Shown: positions 10,747-23,326, counted from the stretch's first letter. The stretch is 64,000 nt of DNA from Lathyrus oleraceus (GCF_024323335.1 NC_066579.1:134098354-134162353), one strand, 5' to 3'. The notes: generated from the sequence alone by a model not told the origin. A program made the numbers and translations.

Positions 10747-11993
10747 ATCGCCTTGTGGTGTCCAAGGAGCTCTTCAGCAAATAATATATTATAATCGAAC
10801 ATAAAATAAGACATGTACGCAATGGAGCCAATTAGAGTGAGAGAACAAATTTGTTCAAATTCAAACGTGCGAAGGAGACACCGTCTTAATCCTTCAAACA
10901 CCCAAAATCAAACTCCAAAACTCGTGTTTTCAGAGGGAATCTCTCATGGATTCAACCTCCCCTCACATCATCGTTATTATTTCCACACTCATGAGCCATT
11001 GATTAGCTCTGAGTGTGGAGAATTTCTTAAGAACTCATAAAAATGATTTGACATAAAAATAAAAATAAATGGTGGATACAAAGTGATCAAGGTTTAGGCC
11101 ATGGGGTTAAGCATCAGTGAGTGATTTCGAGCAAGAGGGTAACTTGTTTAAGTAAAAGAAGTGAGTGGAACTACCTTGTCAGAATCAGTTTTAGAAGACA
11201 ACTCCAATGACTATGGACAACTCAGGGAAGGTGTTTGCAAGATGTGTTTGTGTTTCAGAAAGTTCAAGTGAGGTTAAGGGAAGGTTTATGGGTGTTTGGT
11301 TTGGATTGAAAAGACTTTGAAATCATAAAGTGCAACTCTGTTTTCAATGGAGAAAACATGGTTTCGAAGCAGGGCGATTTTGGCTTGAAAAGCTTAGGGA
11401 ATGAATGGAATGACTTCCTCTATTTATAGGGAACGTGATGGAAGCGTTGCGTGAGAGAAAGAGGGGGTTTCCTTCTGAAAAGGGTGAAGCTTGAAGAAGA
11501 CAAAATGAGAGACTTGTGGAGGAAGCATTGCTGATGTTCTGACCTGGTTTGCCTTCCAATTCATTTTTTTTCACTCTAGCATGAAAATGGAGGGACAAGA
11601 GTTATTCAAACATAGTTGTAGTGGCTTTTGTTTTTAACCATTTTGGAAAAAAAACTGATTTTTGCACATGGCTCGGGTTCCCACCTTTGTGACCTCTTTG
11701 CACCAAAGTTGAATTCCAAGCCTCTCACACTATGTTATGCATTATGTTAGGGGTCAAAAGGAATCAGATTAATGTGGTTTTTTTTATTTATGCATCAAAA
11801 TTAAAATCATGACTGCATTTGATTGGTTAGATACATCATGATAAAATCTAATCTTTGAACTTGGGCCAAATGAAATTGGCTCTTGCATTTTGCATGAATC
11901 TTGTGCCTAATGTTTTTGTCATGTCCTTGATCAAATGCAAAAAGAACAAGGTCAAAAGTAGTTATGGTTTGGAAATGCCAATGAGGTAAAGTA

Positions 11994-12030
11994 TGTGTGT
12001 GTGTGTGTGGGGGGGGGGGGGGGTGGGGGG
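11994..12030. repeat. (GT)n followed by poly-G tract
   Basis: A GT microsatellite runs directly into about fifteen consecutive G, then TGGGGGG. Such tracts are prone to length errors in sequencing and in replication. Confidence 0.9.
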
Positions 12031-12926
12031 TCATGAGCATGATTCTAGTTTTGAATAAATGGTAGGCCATTATTGCCAAAATGTGACCTACCAATATGAC
12101 CTAGAAATGCCACTTTGTGGTTTCTTGATTTTTAAGGCATGATGATAGTTGTTTGGAGCTCATATGGTCATATCATGATGGAAAATGAGGCTTGGAGCTT
12201 CTTGGGATGATTTTAGGTCAAGCCCATGGGTGAAATCAATGCATTGAAAGTTCAAAGTTCATGAACAAACCAAAGACTTGTACCATGGATGAAGTGAGTG
12301 TTTGATTGATTAATTGTGGTTGAAAATGACTTGAATTGAAGGTTAATGAAGTGTGGTGTGATTGAATGATCAAATCAGGCAAGGCATAGAATCAATGAAT
12401 GCACAAACTAGGGTTTCTTAGATCACAAGTTTCATCAAGAACCATAGCCAGAAAATGAGGGGTTTAAGTTGTAAGAGGTGTATTGAGGTGATTCAAATGG
12501 TTGTGGCATGAACAAAGTTTGGATATTAGGGGTGTTCAAAGGTATGGTCAAGACTCAAGGTGAACCATGACTTGTACAAGCCATTGAGGATCAAGAACTA
12601 GGGTTGAGGTCCTTGGGTGACCAGATGAATCTTCACATGTCTTCAATAAGGGCTCACCATCCAATTAGGGTTTTGGAGGTGAGATGTTCTCTTTAATGAT
12701 CCTCCAAGTTACAAGGATGCTTGAGGATGAATATTAGGATTAAAGTGATAAGAGCACACCCCAACATGATCAAAGGGTCTTGAAGCTTCGTAGATGAACC
12801 CCATGCCTTGAATTTGTCGATTATTATGGGTTTAGATGCATATGAGATGACATATGAAGGATGTATGGTTATGAATTAGGGATATGGATGGTGCTATGGA
12901 GGCAGGGTAAATTTGAGGGTATGACA

Positions 12927-13717
12927 ATCTGCAACATATACTATATTATTCTTAGGTACTTATATCTTTATGGGTCCTTTAGGGTTAGTCTTCCCAGATT
13001 TTTGGACAACCTTGAATTTTTGTGCAGGATATCTATACATGAATGCTTGGTTGAAACACGAATGAGGTTTTACTTTAGCCTTAGGTTTTGAATACATGAA
13101 TGCATGAATACATGAATTCAGGCTTCTAGCAATAAATTTCTATAAAGATTTATCATATTTCTTTATGATATCACCAAAACCTATAGAGGCTTTTGAAAGA
13201 GTTTTCTTCTCAGGTTTGAGACTCTTGCTTTGAGGCACAAAGTTATTGTTTTTCAAAATAAGACTTTCTTCACTCAAACTGGAGAACTATTTCTGAAGCT
13301 TACAGTAAGCTTCTGATTCAGATACATGAAAATTCTTCGAATCCTTGTATCCAAAAGATTCTGATACTTGTCCCGAACTTCAGATAAACTAGATTCAAGT
13401 TCAGAACGTGAGAGTTCAGAAAATACCTCTTCAGAATCTGACTCAGATTCTGATTCTGATTGAATTGTTTCTGCATGAGTTTTTGTGCAAGCCATCAACG
13501 CCATGTTAGCCTTCTCTTGCTCAGAGTCGTCTTATGAAGACTCAATCATCCCATGTCTCCATCAGACCCTTCTTCTTTCCTCTGAAGTTCTTCTCAGGCT
13601 TGTCTTTCTTTAACTTACATCATTCATTCTTGAAGTGGTCGGACTCCTTACACTTAAAGCATATGAGTTATTTTCCAGCTCCAGCTTTCTTGAATCCAGA
13701 AGTGGACTCAGAACGAC
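12927..13717 (-). pseudogene. SIRE-like Ty1/copia gag, downstream part (copia-2)
   Basis: Read on the minus strand it contains a zinc knuckle CFKCKESDHFKNEC (about 13650), then Lys-rich and Glu/Ser-rich stretches (ESESESDSEEVFSELSRSEL at about 13400-13460), and ends in a KTNPKGP..VPKNNIVYVAD segment at 12927. The same order occurs in the intact copia at 31270-32100 in this window, so the family assignment is strong. Several in-frame stops are present. Its upstream part is at 18587-19001; the two are separated by a solo LTR whose removal would leave the frame uninterrupted at the joint. Its downstream pol is missing: an LTR fragment begins exactly at 12926. Confidence 0.85.
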
Positions 13718-13722
13718 CATAT
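13718..13722. repeat. Target-site duplication CATAT, left copy
   Basis: CATAT precedes the LTR start TGTAAGACC at 13723 and is repeated after the LTR end at 18582-18586, inside the copia-2 gag. Confidence 0.92.
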
Positions 13723-16700
13723 TGTAAGACCCCAATTTTGACCCCAATCCATAAGTGGACTCACACATGATAACTAGATGCCAAGGTCTTCTCCAACTTT
13801 GATTCTTTGAGAAATATTACGATCCATCATTTGCATTGTCTTTAGGATCACACCTTGGCATCCTCCTCACCCCCATTCATTGGGTGTGAATTAGGAGAGA
13901 TCACAAGCACTTTTTATTGTTTTATACTTTGTTTTTATTTGTTTACTAACCAAAATACCAAAAATATGTCTATGTCTTTGTTTCTTTTGTAGGTGTGTGT
14001 GTGTGTGTGCGTGCGTGTATGTGTGTGTGTGTGTGTCCATTTGTGCCCCCACCAAGTTAATACATAGGGTTTAAGACCCTCAACACAAAGAGATCAATCA
14101 TAAAATGGTCCACATTGATTCTAATCATCATATATGGATCCCCATGTTCTTCATTTGTAAATTTTATTAAGAATTCATCAAGAGATTGAAGCTTGTTTGC
14201 CTTGGAAGCCCTAATTCATCTGGGTATCTTGTGTGACTTCCTCAGCAAGTTTATTCACCAATTGATAAAATATATGGAGGGATACTCCATTATACATCAT
14301 CCTATGCATATCATAAAATATATGGATCCACAAAGATTAAAGGAACCTCAATTTTGAAACTTGGTTCAAAGAGGTTGACTAGAGAAAGTCAACTAGTCAA
14401 ATATAGGGTTCCCTAGACACTATCTCCTACAATATTTGTCATATGAAAATCATTACAAGAGAAAAGTTACTCTTTATGACATTCCAAACAACTTTCATGT
14501 TGATATAAAGATCTAATTTTTCTTGGAAATTCATTCATTATGGTGAAAGATTATAGGTTATTTTGTAAGTGCCCTAGTTAGGAGGTCAACTTCCAGGAAC
14601 CATAACTTGCTCAATTTTTATGATATGAAGGCCATACAAGTTTCATGATCAATTTCAAGATGTATTATCCAACTTTTATTATTTGATAAATATTAAAATC
14701 TACTTTCAAGGGCATGTTTCAAGAGGAAACATTATAGGTCATTTTAGACCATTACCATTGAACAAATAATTTTCCTCAACTTCTAAAATCCATAACTCCC
14801 TCATGCCAAATCCAAATGATGTCAAATGTGTGACCAAATTTAAGAAGAATGAAAGAGCTACAACTTTCGTGAAGGGACCATTTTCATTTCAAGCTCATAG
14901 CAAAAGTTATTTAAGGTGGAAAAAGTGGTCATTTTACATTATACTTAGAAAATTTTCAACCATGTTTGATTTCTCCAACTTCCACCTCAAAATTCATCAT
15001 GATCCAAGTTCCAAATGGAAATGTCTTCAACATCAAAGTTTTTCCCCTTCATGTCACCTTTCCAAAGAGTCAAAGATCATGGCCTTTGGAGCATTTTACA
15101 AGGAGTTACATATGGTTACATTTCAGGGTTCCATTTGGATAAATCACATGACCAGTTCTCAAGTACAATTGCATGGCCTCATGTTAAGATTTCAGCTTCA
15201 TTCATACACAATTATGGACCTTTTCCAAATATTTCATGGGCATATCATACACCCATGAAAGCACGCACTAACATTTCTACTTTTGACATTTTTTGGATTG
15301 GTGTAGAAATGATTCATGAAGCCTATAAGTACGTGCTCTCTTGCTCAGAAGAGGAGGACCCTTGCCCAAGCTTTGAACTGCAAACACCCTCACCTCCATT
15401 AAAGGATAATCTTGAAGGTTTTCAATTGAAAATTGAGTTTTAATTTCACTTCATTTTTGAAGTTGAAACTCCAAGAATCCAAGCCATTTGAGCTTCCATT
15501 TCACCTTCTACAAACAAGTAGAAGCAAAGCCCAAGCCAATTGAGATCGAGATCAAGCCTCTTCACTCGAAACAGAAGGTGAATTTTATGAAACTTTCTCT
15601 CTTCGATTATCTCTCAATTCTCCATTATTTCAAGTGATTTTTGGTTGGCTGAACTCCTACCAATGTAGGCAACAAGATTGAGTTGCTTTGAGGTTAGGTC
15701 GAAACAACTTAGATCATGCACCTCAACCTTCAAGTCCATGTATCTTTCAATATACTTGGAAATGGGTGAAATTAAGGCCATATTCGAGCTCCTGAGCATT
15801 TTTTCTTTAAAATAGTGTACTCACTTTTTATTTTGGTGGTGGTTGGTGGTGGACCAGTTCGGTGAGGTCCACCGGAGAAGACGACCGGAGCTAGGGCTCC
15901 GGTGGTGTGTTTGGCACGCCTCCTGGCCATCTGATCTCCTTGAAATGTTTTAATCTTAGCCTTCCATTTTGAATATTATCCCTGCGCGCGCGTTGACTAA
16001 GGCACGTGGTGGATGATACACGCTTGACCATCAAATCTGCCACCTCAATTAGCGAGGGAGATCTGATAGCCCTTGTTTTTTCTATTGCCTTTTTAATTTC
16101 TGATTTTTCATTTAATCCATTTATTTTGTTTAATTCATATTAATTTCATCTTTAATCAAAAAAATACAGGACTTTAACCAAAAATCTTTAAATATTTTCC
16201 TCTTCCATATTTTGAGTTAAAATTATTTTTTGGATTAATTTTGATATTTTTCATGAATTAAATGAAATTTGACTTGTTTTAAATATTTTTAAAATACTTC
16301 TGACTTTCTAAAAATCATGAAATTTTTTGTCTAAGGTCTTTTGACCTTGGTTGACCTAGGATAATTCCCTTGGGCATTTTTTTGGTGTTTTGAAGGGATT
16401 GAGGTTTTCTCCATTTTAAAATGCATTTTAATTCATTTTTAATATGATTTTTTAATGAATATTAGTTTGAAAATTATGTTGAGCCATTGTTATGGTCTTG
16501 TGATGCTTGACTTTCTGTTTGGCCTTGATCATGGTTGATTTGACTTTTGCTAGATCAATACTATTGGATTTATGGGATTGATGAAATGTACATTTCATCT
16601 CCCAAAACGAATGGATAGTATTGATCAGATGAATTTCCTCATGTGATCAATTTGGGTTTCTATTTCTCATTCCCTCTTCATCTTCATCCCTATTTTTCCC

Positions 16701-18581
16701 CAATCTATCATTGACCAATGAATTCTCTTCATGTCTAATGCTAGTTGAATCAACATGAGCTTGACTAAGATAGGTCCCTACCATTTTTTAGTGTGTGGTA
16801 TGTTTTAGGAGTTTGGTTCTTTGTACCAAATCTCTAACATGCATTAACACCTATATTTCTGTTTCCCGACCTCAGATAGGTGTGACTTCTACGTAAGTCC
16901 AATTACGGTTTCTTAACATAGAGCTAAATTTGACCAAAAAGGAATAACATTCTTGTAAATGAGATTGTAAGTCTCCCATTCTTCATGACATTATGTGAAA
17001 ACTTGACATTTTTTCCTTTCATGAGAGCTAGTGGCATACTTGTTAATTTATTCAAGTTGTAGCCTTTCTCATGGATGATGTCTTAGTTCAAGAATTCATA
17101 CTTGTGAATGAATGGTTGAGCGTTCTCCAAAGAATGACTTAAAAAGTTAAAATTCCTCACTAACATTTGACCAACTTATTATTAATTTTGATTTATTTTC
17201 AAGTCATTTACTTAATGCAATTTAAATTTCAGTACCTTTATCATTCATTTCCATTTACATTTCATGCAACTTGTTTATGTTTCAGTCCTTTTCACTTTGC
17301 TCACTTGAGCTATATTTTGTGATTGTATATATTGTGTTGCTTGTTTTGATTTTGTTTGTGGTCTTAGGACCTTAAAACACATAATAACAATAAAAACCCT
17401 TAAAAATATCTTGGTGGACTATTGGACTTGATTTAAACTTTTGGACTTAGGATAGGCAACTTCCCCTATGCTTTGAGGACTTGGCCAATGCCACCACCTG
17501 AGACTGAGTTATCCCTATTGTGCCTTTTATCTAATGTAAGACCTTGAGTGTCTTCTAATTCATCTGTTACTTTATCTTGATGCTCAATTGTTATACTGTT
17601 ATTATTGTTGATGCCTGACGATGGTTCTGAGTTCACCTCAAGAAGCATTTTCATCTGATACATTGGAAGAAATTGAAGACTGATAGCTATTAGAGTGCTT
17701 GCTTGGATTTCATGGCTATCTTTATTTGATGCTTTGGTCTTCATGTAATTTCTTGGATATTGCTAATGCTTGTTGCTTTCTCAAAAGTCCAAAGGAAAAT
17801 GGGTTTCTATATGACATTCTTGTCTGTTGGATTGCCTCTTATTGGTCAGATCTTTTCAACTCTTAACTTTTAATTTTTGTATAGGATAGTCTCTTCATCT
17901 CCTACCACTTATTTAATTTCAAAAACTCTCCCTCTTTTCAAAACCTTCTTTGTTGATATTTCTCAACTTAGACATGTTTTAATGATTAGAAACTTTGGCC
18001 TTGTGCCAATGAACTTTCAAACTTTTTTCTTAATCAAACTTATAAATAAACTTAATCATATTGACTATAAATTTCAAAAATACAAAAAGAACTCACAACC
18101 CCATTCAAATCTTTGGCCTTTTATGCCTTTTCTTGATAAACTTTTGTTAAAATTAATTCACCAACTTCTTTGAAATTTTTACCACGAACTACAGGGTTTC
18201 GATCCCTCATTTTTATGTTGGTATGTAGGCATAAGATCGAAGGTCTTGTCAAACACAAAAAATATAATTAAAGAATTCTTTTCTCATATCCCCACTCTAT
18301 ATTTTATCAAACATCATTTTGACCAAATCACTTGCACACAAAAAAGGGCTCCCTAGGAGTACCTAGGACACTTTGGGTGCTAATACCTTCCATCTGTGTA
18401 ACCAACCCCCTTACCTGTAATCTCTGGAATTTTATTATTTTTAATTTGAAAACTTCTTATCTTTGGGTTTTGTTCGTACTTTTTCCCTTTTCCTTTGGAA
18501 ACAATAAAAGCGTAGTGGCGACTCTGGTTTTATTGACGTCAAGTTCATCCATAGCTTGATGGTCATGAATTTACCACTACA
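13723..18581 (+). mobile_element. Solo LTR of the Ogre-1 family in copia-2 gag (4859 bp)
   Basis: It starts TGTAAGACCCCAATTTTGAC and ends GAATTTACCACTACA, with TG/CA ends and CATAT on both sides. It has the same sequence order as the Ogre-1 LTR (19002-23326), which lies in the opposite orientation 420 bp away: the same opening, a TCCGGTGGTGTG..GGAGCTAGGGCTCCGG block (about 15870-15910), the TTTCGATCCCTCATTTTTATG block (18196), and a TTTGGAAACAATAAAAGCG..GTGGCGACTC block near the end. No internal element sequence is present, so it is a solo LTR. It differs from the Ogre-1 LTRs at perhaps one base in five by eye, so it is a separate, older or different subfamily insertion. Confidence 0.9.
13991..14038. 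repeat. (GT)n microsatellite in the solo LTR
   Basis: A GT-rich run of about 46 bases with a few GC and AT interruptions. The corresponding place in the Ogre-1 LTR has only a short GTGTGTG run, so it expanded in this copy. Confidence 0.9.
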
Positions 18582-18586
18582 CATAT
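18582..18586. repeat. Target-site duplication CATAT, right copy
   Basis: Identical to 13718-13722, directly after the LTR end ACTACA. Confidence 0.92.
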
Positions 18587-19001
18587 GTCCTTTTTTGTCC
18601 TCTGAATTTACCTTGCCTTTTCTTCCAAATATGATTTATGAATCTAGACAGAAGAGATAACTCATCTTCTTCTTCTGATTTCTCTTCAGACTCTTCATTT
18701 GTTTTTTCTTGAAGAGCTTTTGTCTTCTCAGATCTTTTAGAATACTTCAGAGCAACAAATTTTCTATTTCTCTTGGACTCATCTTCCTCGAGCTCAATCT
18801 CATGACTTCTTATAGAACTAACCAGTTCTTCAAGAGAAGTGTTGTTCAGATCCTTTGATAACTTCAGAGCATTTACCATAGGTCTCCAATGCTTAGGTAG
18901 ACTTCTTATTATCTTCTTAACATGATCAGCAGTAGAATACCCTCTGTCCAGAACCTTAAGTCCTGCAATAAGAGTTTGAAACCTTGAGAACATGTTCTCA
19001 A
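18587..19001 (-). pseudogene. SIRE-like Ty1/copia gag, upstream part (copia-2)
   Basis: On the minus strand it encodes FSRFQTLIAGLKVLDRGYST, then RSLPKHWRPMV, LEELVSSIRSHEIELEEDES, a Glu-rich stretch and the sequence before the zinc knuckle. It aligns throughout with the gag of the intact copia at about 30815-31250. This is the retrotransposon gag (UBN2-type) domain of SIRE/Maximus elements. The N-terminal third is missing because Ogre-1 inserted at 19001; the missing part should lie beyond the far end of Ogre-1, to the right of this window. The frame is open across the whole segment. Confidence 0.88.
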
Positions 19002-22000
19002 TGTAGCGGTAAATTCATGACCATCAACCTATGAATAAGCTTAATGTCAATAAAACCAGAGTCTCCACCGCGCTTTTATTGTTTCCAAAGGAAAAGGGAA
19101 AAGTACGAACAAAACCCAAAGATAAGAAGTTTTTGAATCAAAACTAATAATATGCGAAATATTACAGGTAAGGTGGTTGGTTACACAGAGGGATGGTTTT
19201 AGCATCCAAAGTGTCCTAGGTACTCCTAGGGAGCCATTTTTTATGTGTGTATGTGTGTTTGGTATAAAATGATGTCCGAGAAAAACTAGAGTGTGGGGAT
19301 GAGAAAAGAACTCATTAATTATATTTTTGTGTTTGACAAGACCTTCAGACTTGTGCCTATGTACCAACATAAAAATGAGGGATCAAAACCTCGTAGTTCG
19401 TGGTATGAATTTCAAAATGAGTGGATTGATTTTAATCAAAATTTAAGTTAAAAGAGGCACAAAGGGCCCAAAAGTTCGAGAAAGCAACTCCATAGCTAGC
19501 AGTCTTCTTTGTCTTCTAATGTCTCATATGAAATACTCCTTGATTAACTCAGAATAATGCATCAGACATCAGATCAAAATAAGAGTTGGATCAAGGCCAT
19601 GTAGCAGATAAGTTCAAATAAATCCCACTACTTGCATCAGATGAAGGCTCAAATCACAATAACTCGGTCTCAAAATGTTGGCATTGGCCAAGTCCTTTTG
19701 CATATGGAATGCTGCCTAATCGTAAGTCCAAAAGTTCAGATCAAGCTCAAAAGTCCATCAAACATATTTTAGGGTTTTTGTTGTTTATTAGGTATTTTAA
19801 GGTCTTAAGATCACAAACACAACCCAAATACACAAACAAATATATACAATCACAATATATGGCTCAAATGAGCAAAGTGAAAATAACATAAACATAAACA
19901 AGTTAAATGATATGTAAACGGCTTGAAAGTAAAGCAATATTAATAAGAGTTAGTCAAATGTTAGTCAAGGTTAATTAAATGTTAGTAGTATTTCGCTTTT
20001 CAAATGATTAAGTCATTCTTTGGAGAACACTCAACCATCTATTCACAAGCATAAATCCTTGAACCAAGACATCTTCCATAGGAAGGAAAAAAGGCCAACT
20101 TTCCACATAATACCATAAAATATGGGAGACTTACAATCTCACTTACTAGAATATTATGTCTTTAGGGTCAAATTTGGTTCTATGTTAAGCAATCATAATT
20201 GGACATATGTAGAAGTCACAACTATCTGCGGTCGGGCAATAAAAATTTAGGTGCTAATGCATGTTAGAGATTTGGTATAATGAACCAAACTCCTAAAACA
20301 TACCACATACTAAAAGAAAAGATCACAAGGGATGGACCTATCTCATCCATACTTGTATTGGTTCATCTGACATAAGGTCATAAATGAACCAATTAGCCTT
20401 AGGATATTGAGACTTCATTGGTCAATGAAAAGGATGAGAAAGAATGGGTATGAAGATGAAGAGTGAGGGGAGATGAGAGAAACACAAATTGGTCATGGGA
20501 GGATTTTTATCAAATTAAAATCATTCATTCATTTTGGGAGATGAAATGTACATTTCATCAATCCCCTAAATCCAATGATTTTAATCCAATAAAAGTCAAA
20601 TCAACCTTGACCAAGGCCCAAGCAAATATTCAAACATCACAAGACCATAAAAATGGCTCAAACATAATTTTTACACAATTAATCAATTAAAAATCAAATT
20701 AAGAATGCATAAAAATACAAATTAGTTTGGTCAAAACCTAAAACCTCTTCAAAACACCAAATAACTAGCCAAGAGATTTATCCTAGGTCAAACAAGGTCA
20801 AAGGACCTTAGACAAAAAATTTCATAATTTTTAAAAAGTCAGAAGTATTTTTAAACAATTAAAAATATGTACAAAACATTTAATTCATGAAAAATATCAA
20901 AATTAATCCAAAAACTAATTTTAATTCAGAAAATGAAAGAGGAAAATATTTAAAGATTTTTGGTGAAAGTCCCATATTTTTTGGATCAAAAATAAAATTA
21001 ATAGGAATTAAACAAAATAAACGGATTAAATGAAAAATCAGAAAATAAAAAGAAATGCAAAAAAACAAGGGCATCAGATCTCCCTCATTAATTGAGGTGG
21101 AAGATCTGATGGCCAAGCGCACGCTTCCATCAAACACCTCAGTCAAACGCGTGGTAACATGAGTCAACCAAAACAAAGGCCAGGATTAAAACGTTGGACC
21201 AAGATCAGATGGTTTAAGTCATGCCAACACACCATCGGAGCCCTAGCTCCGGTCATCTTCTCTGGTGAGGACCACCAGACTGGTCCAACCAAAACTTCAT
21301 GAAAAATGAAAAATGAAAACACTAATTTGAAGAAAAAATGCTCAGGAGCGCGAATCTGACCTCCATTTCTTCCAATTCCAAGTGTATTGAAAGATACATG
21401 GATCTGAAGTTTGAGGTTCATGATCTCGGTTGCTTCGATTTGACCTCAAAGCAACTCAATCTTGTGGCCTACATTGGTAGGACTTCAGCAAACCAAAAAT
21501 CACAGAGAATAGTGAAGAATTGAGAGAGAACCGGAGAGATGAAGTTTCTGAATTTTCACCTTCGAGTTGCTTCAAATTTTGCTTGATCTTGATCTGGATT
21601 TGCTTGATTCCTCTTTCTCCTACTTGCAGTGAACAATTGAGATGGAAAGGGAAATGAATTCTTGGAGTTTGAATTTCAAAATAGAAGGTGAAATTAAAAC
21701 TCGATTTCAAAGAAATCTTCAAGTAATTCTATGGAGTGAGGGGTTTAAGTTGTCTTGGCAAATCTTGGGCAAGGTATTGATGAAGTTCTGAGGTTATAGC
21801 ACTTGTGTTTATAGCCAATTCAAATGCTTTCTACACACTTTCATTTGAAATCCAAAAATAGCAATTGCATCATGAGCTTTCATGGGTGTGTACAAAGCCC
21901 AAAGAATGATTGGAAAAAGTCCAAAATCATGCACATGTGATGCTGGAAGCAATGCATTAAGCCATGCAATGTTGAAATGAAATTGAACATGAGAAACTTC

Positions 22001-23326
22001 CAAATGGTACCATGCATTACACCCATGCACAAGTCCTTCAATATTGATCCAAATGAGATGATACTAGACTTTTTGAAAAGGTGAGATCAAAGGGAACAAC
22101 TTTTATGTTGAACACTTTTCCATTTGAATCATGGATCATTATGAATTTTTAGGTGGAAATTTGAAAAATCAAACATAAATGAAAATTTTCTAAGTACCAA
22201 GTAAAATGTTTACTTCTTCCACCTTGAATAACTTTTGTTATGGACTTCGAATGAAAAAGCTTCCTTCATCGAAGTTGTAGCTCTTTTAAACCGCTTTAAT
22301 TTGGTAACAAATTTAACCTTATTTGGATTTGACATGAAGGAGTTATGCATTTTAGAATTTGAGGAAAATCACTTGTTCAATGGTAATGGCCCAAAATGAC
22401 CTATAATGTTTCCTCTTGGCACAAGCATTTGCAAGTTGAACTTTAACTTCTTCCAAACAACAACTTTTAAGAGGCCATCTTAAATTTGATCATGAAATTT
22501 GAATGGCTTTCATCTCATAAAAAATGAGCAAGTTATGGTCTTGGGAAGTTGACCTCCTAACTAGGGTTCAGACAAAATGACCTATAATCTTTCACCATGA
22601 AAAATGACTTTCCAAGAAAAAATAGATCTAGACTTCAACATGAAAGTTGTTTGGAATGTCATTATGAGTAACATTTTTTTTAGAATCATTTTCATATGAC
22701 AAAAATTTTAGGAGATAGGGTCTAAGGAACCCAGTTTTGACTAGTTGACTTTCTCTAGTCAACCAACATGAACCATCTTGCTAGCTTGACATTCTCTTGA
22801 TTTTTGGGACTAATGGAGGATCATATATGTGTAAGATAGTGCAATATGAAGTATTCCTTGAAATATTTGATCAAATGGTGAAGAAATTTGGGGAGGAAGT
22901 CACACAAGATACCCAAATGAATTAGGGCTTCCAAGGTAAACAAGCTTCAAACCCTTGATGATTTTTTTATCAAAATGATATGTGAAGATCATGGGGACAC
23001 ATATTTGATGTCTAAAGTCAAGGTGAACCATATCTTGATTAGTCTCCTTGCATTGAGGGTCTCAAACCCTAGATATGAGCTTGATGGAGCATAGGTGAGC
23101 ACACACACTACCTACAAAAGAGTTAAACTATACATTGACAATTTTTTGGTATTTTGGTTAGTAAATAATAAAAAACAAAGTATTATACAATCAAAAGTGC
23201 TTGGTGATCTCTTCCAATGCAAACCCAATGAATGAGGGGTAAGGAGGATGCCAAAGTGTGATCCTAAAGCCAATGCATATGATGAGATAGCATGAAGGAT
23301 CTTAGGGTAAAAATTGGGGTCTTACA
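19002..23326 (-). mobile_element. 3' LTR of Ogre-1 (4325 bp, with an internal deletion)
   Basis: On the minus strand it starts TGTAAGACCCCAATTTTTAC at 23326 and ends TGAATTTACCGCTACA at 19002. Compared with the 5' LTR it lacks about 410 bp: the join lies near 19480 (AAAAGTTCGAG|AAAGCAACTCC), whereas the 5' LTR has extra sequence at about 63460-63868 and so does the solo LTR at about 17750-18170. So this copy suffered a deletion. Over the first 480 bp from the inner end of the 5' LTR, I count about 40 differences between the two LTRs, about 9 %. No genes are seen inside. Confidence 0.88.

Larger units (their letters stand above)
10346..12926 (-). mobile_element. LTR fragment of a gypsy-type element, minus orientation, 5' end intact
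   Basis: On the minus strand it begins TGTCATACCCTCAAATTTACCC at 12926, an LTR start of the same style as the other Tat LTRs here, directly after copia gag sequence (GTTGCAGAT). The opposite end is not found: there is no U5-type block in this orientation and no matching ATCTG target duplication to the left, so the LTR seems truncated near 10346-10385 where the plus-oriented remnant ends. Inside are a (GT)n-(G)n tract and a tRNA-like box A/box B pair, but no gag or pol. Confidence 0.62.

Noticed and set aside
10686..10765. A functional tRNA gene
   Set aside because: Box A and box B are present but no acceptor stem, CCA-side pairing or terminator could be found.
9014..12926. A host gene between the Athila and copia-2
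   Set aside because: Only short frames without family resemblance; the sequence carries LTR words at both ends in opposite orientation.
13274..13504. Small Ser/Glu-rich protein as an independent gene
   Set aside because: It is a piece of the copia-2 gag; the same ESESEEVFSELSRS text occurs in copia-1 gag.
14803..15443. Two overlapping open frames of about 150 codons as a possible gene
   Set aside because: They lie wholly inside the Ogre-family solo LTR; the corresponding part of the Ogre-1 LTR (about 21800-22400, other strand) does not keep the frames.
18577..18993. Gag fragment as a domesticated single-copy gene
   Set aside because: It is flanked on both sides by LTR insertions, has no start of its own, and its downstream half with stops is found at 12927-13717.
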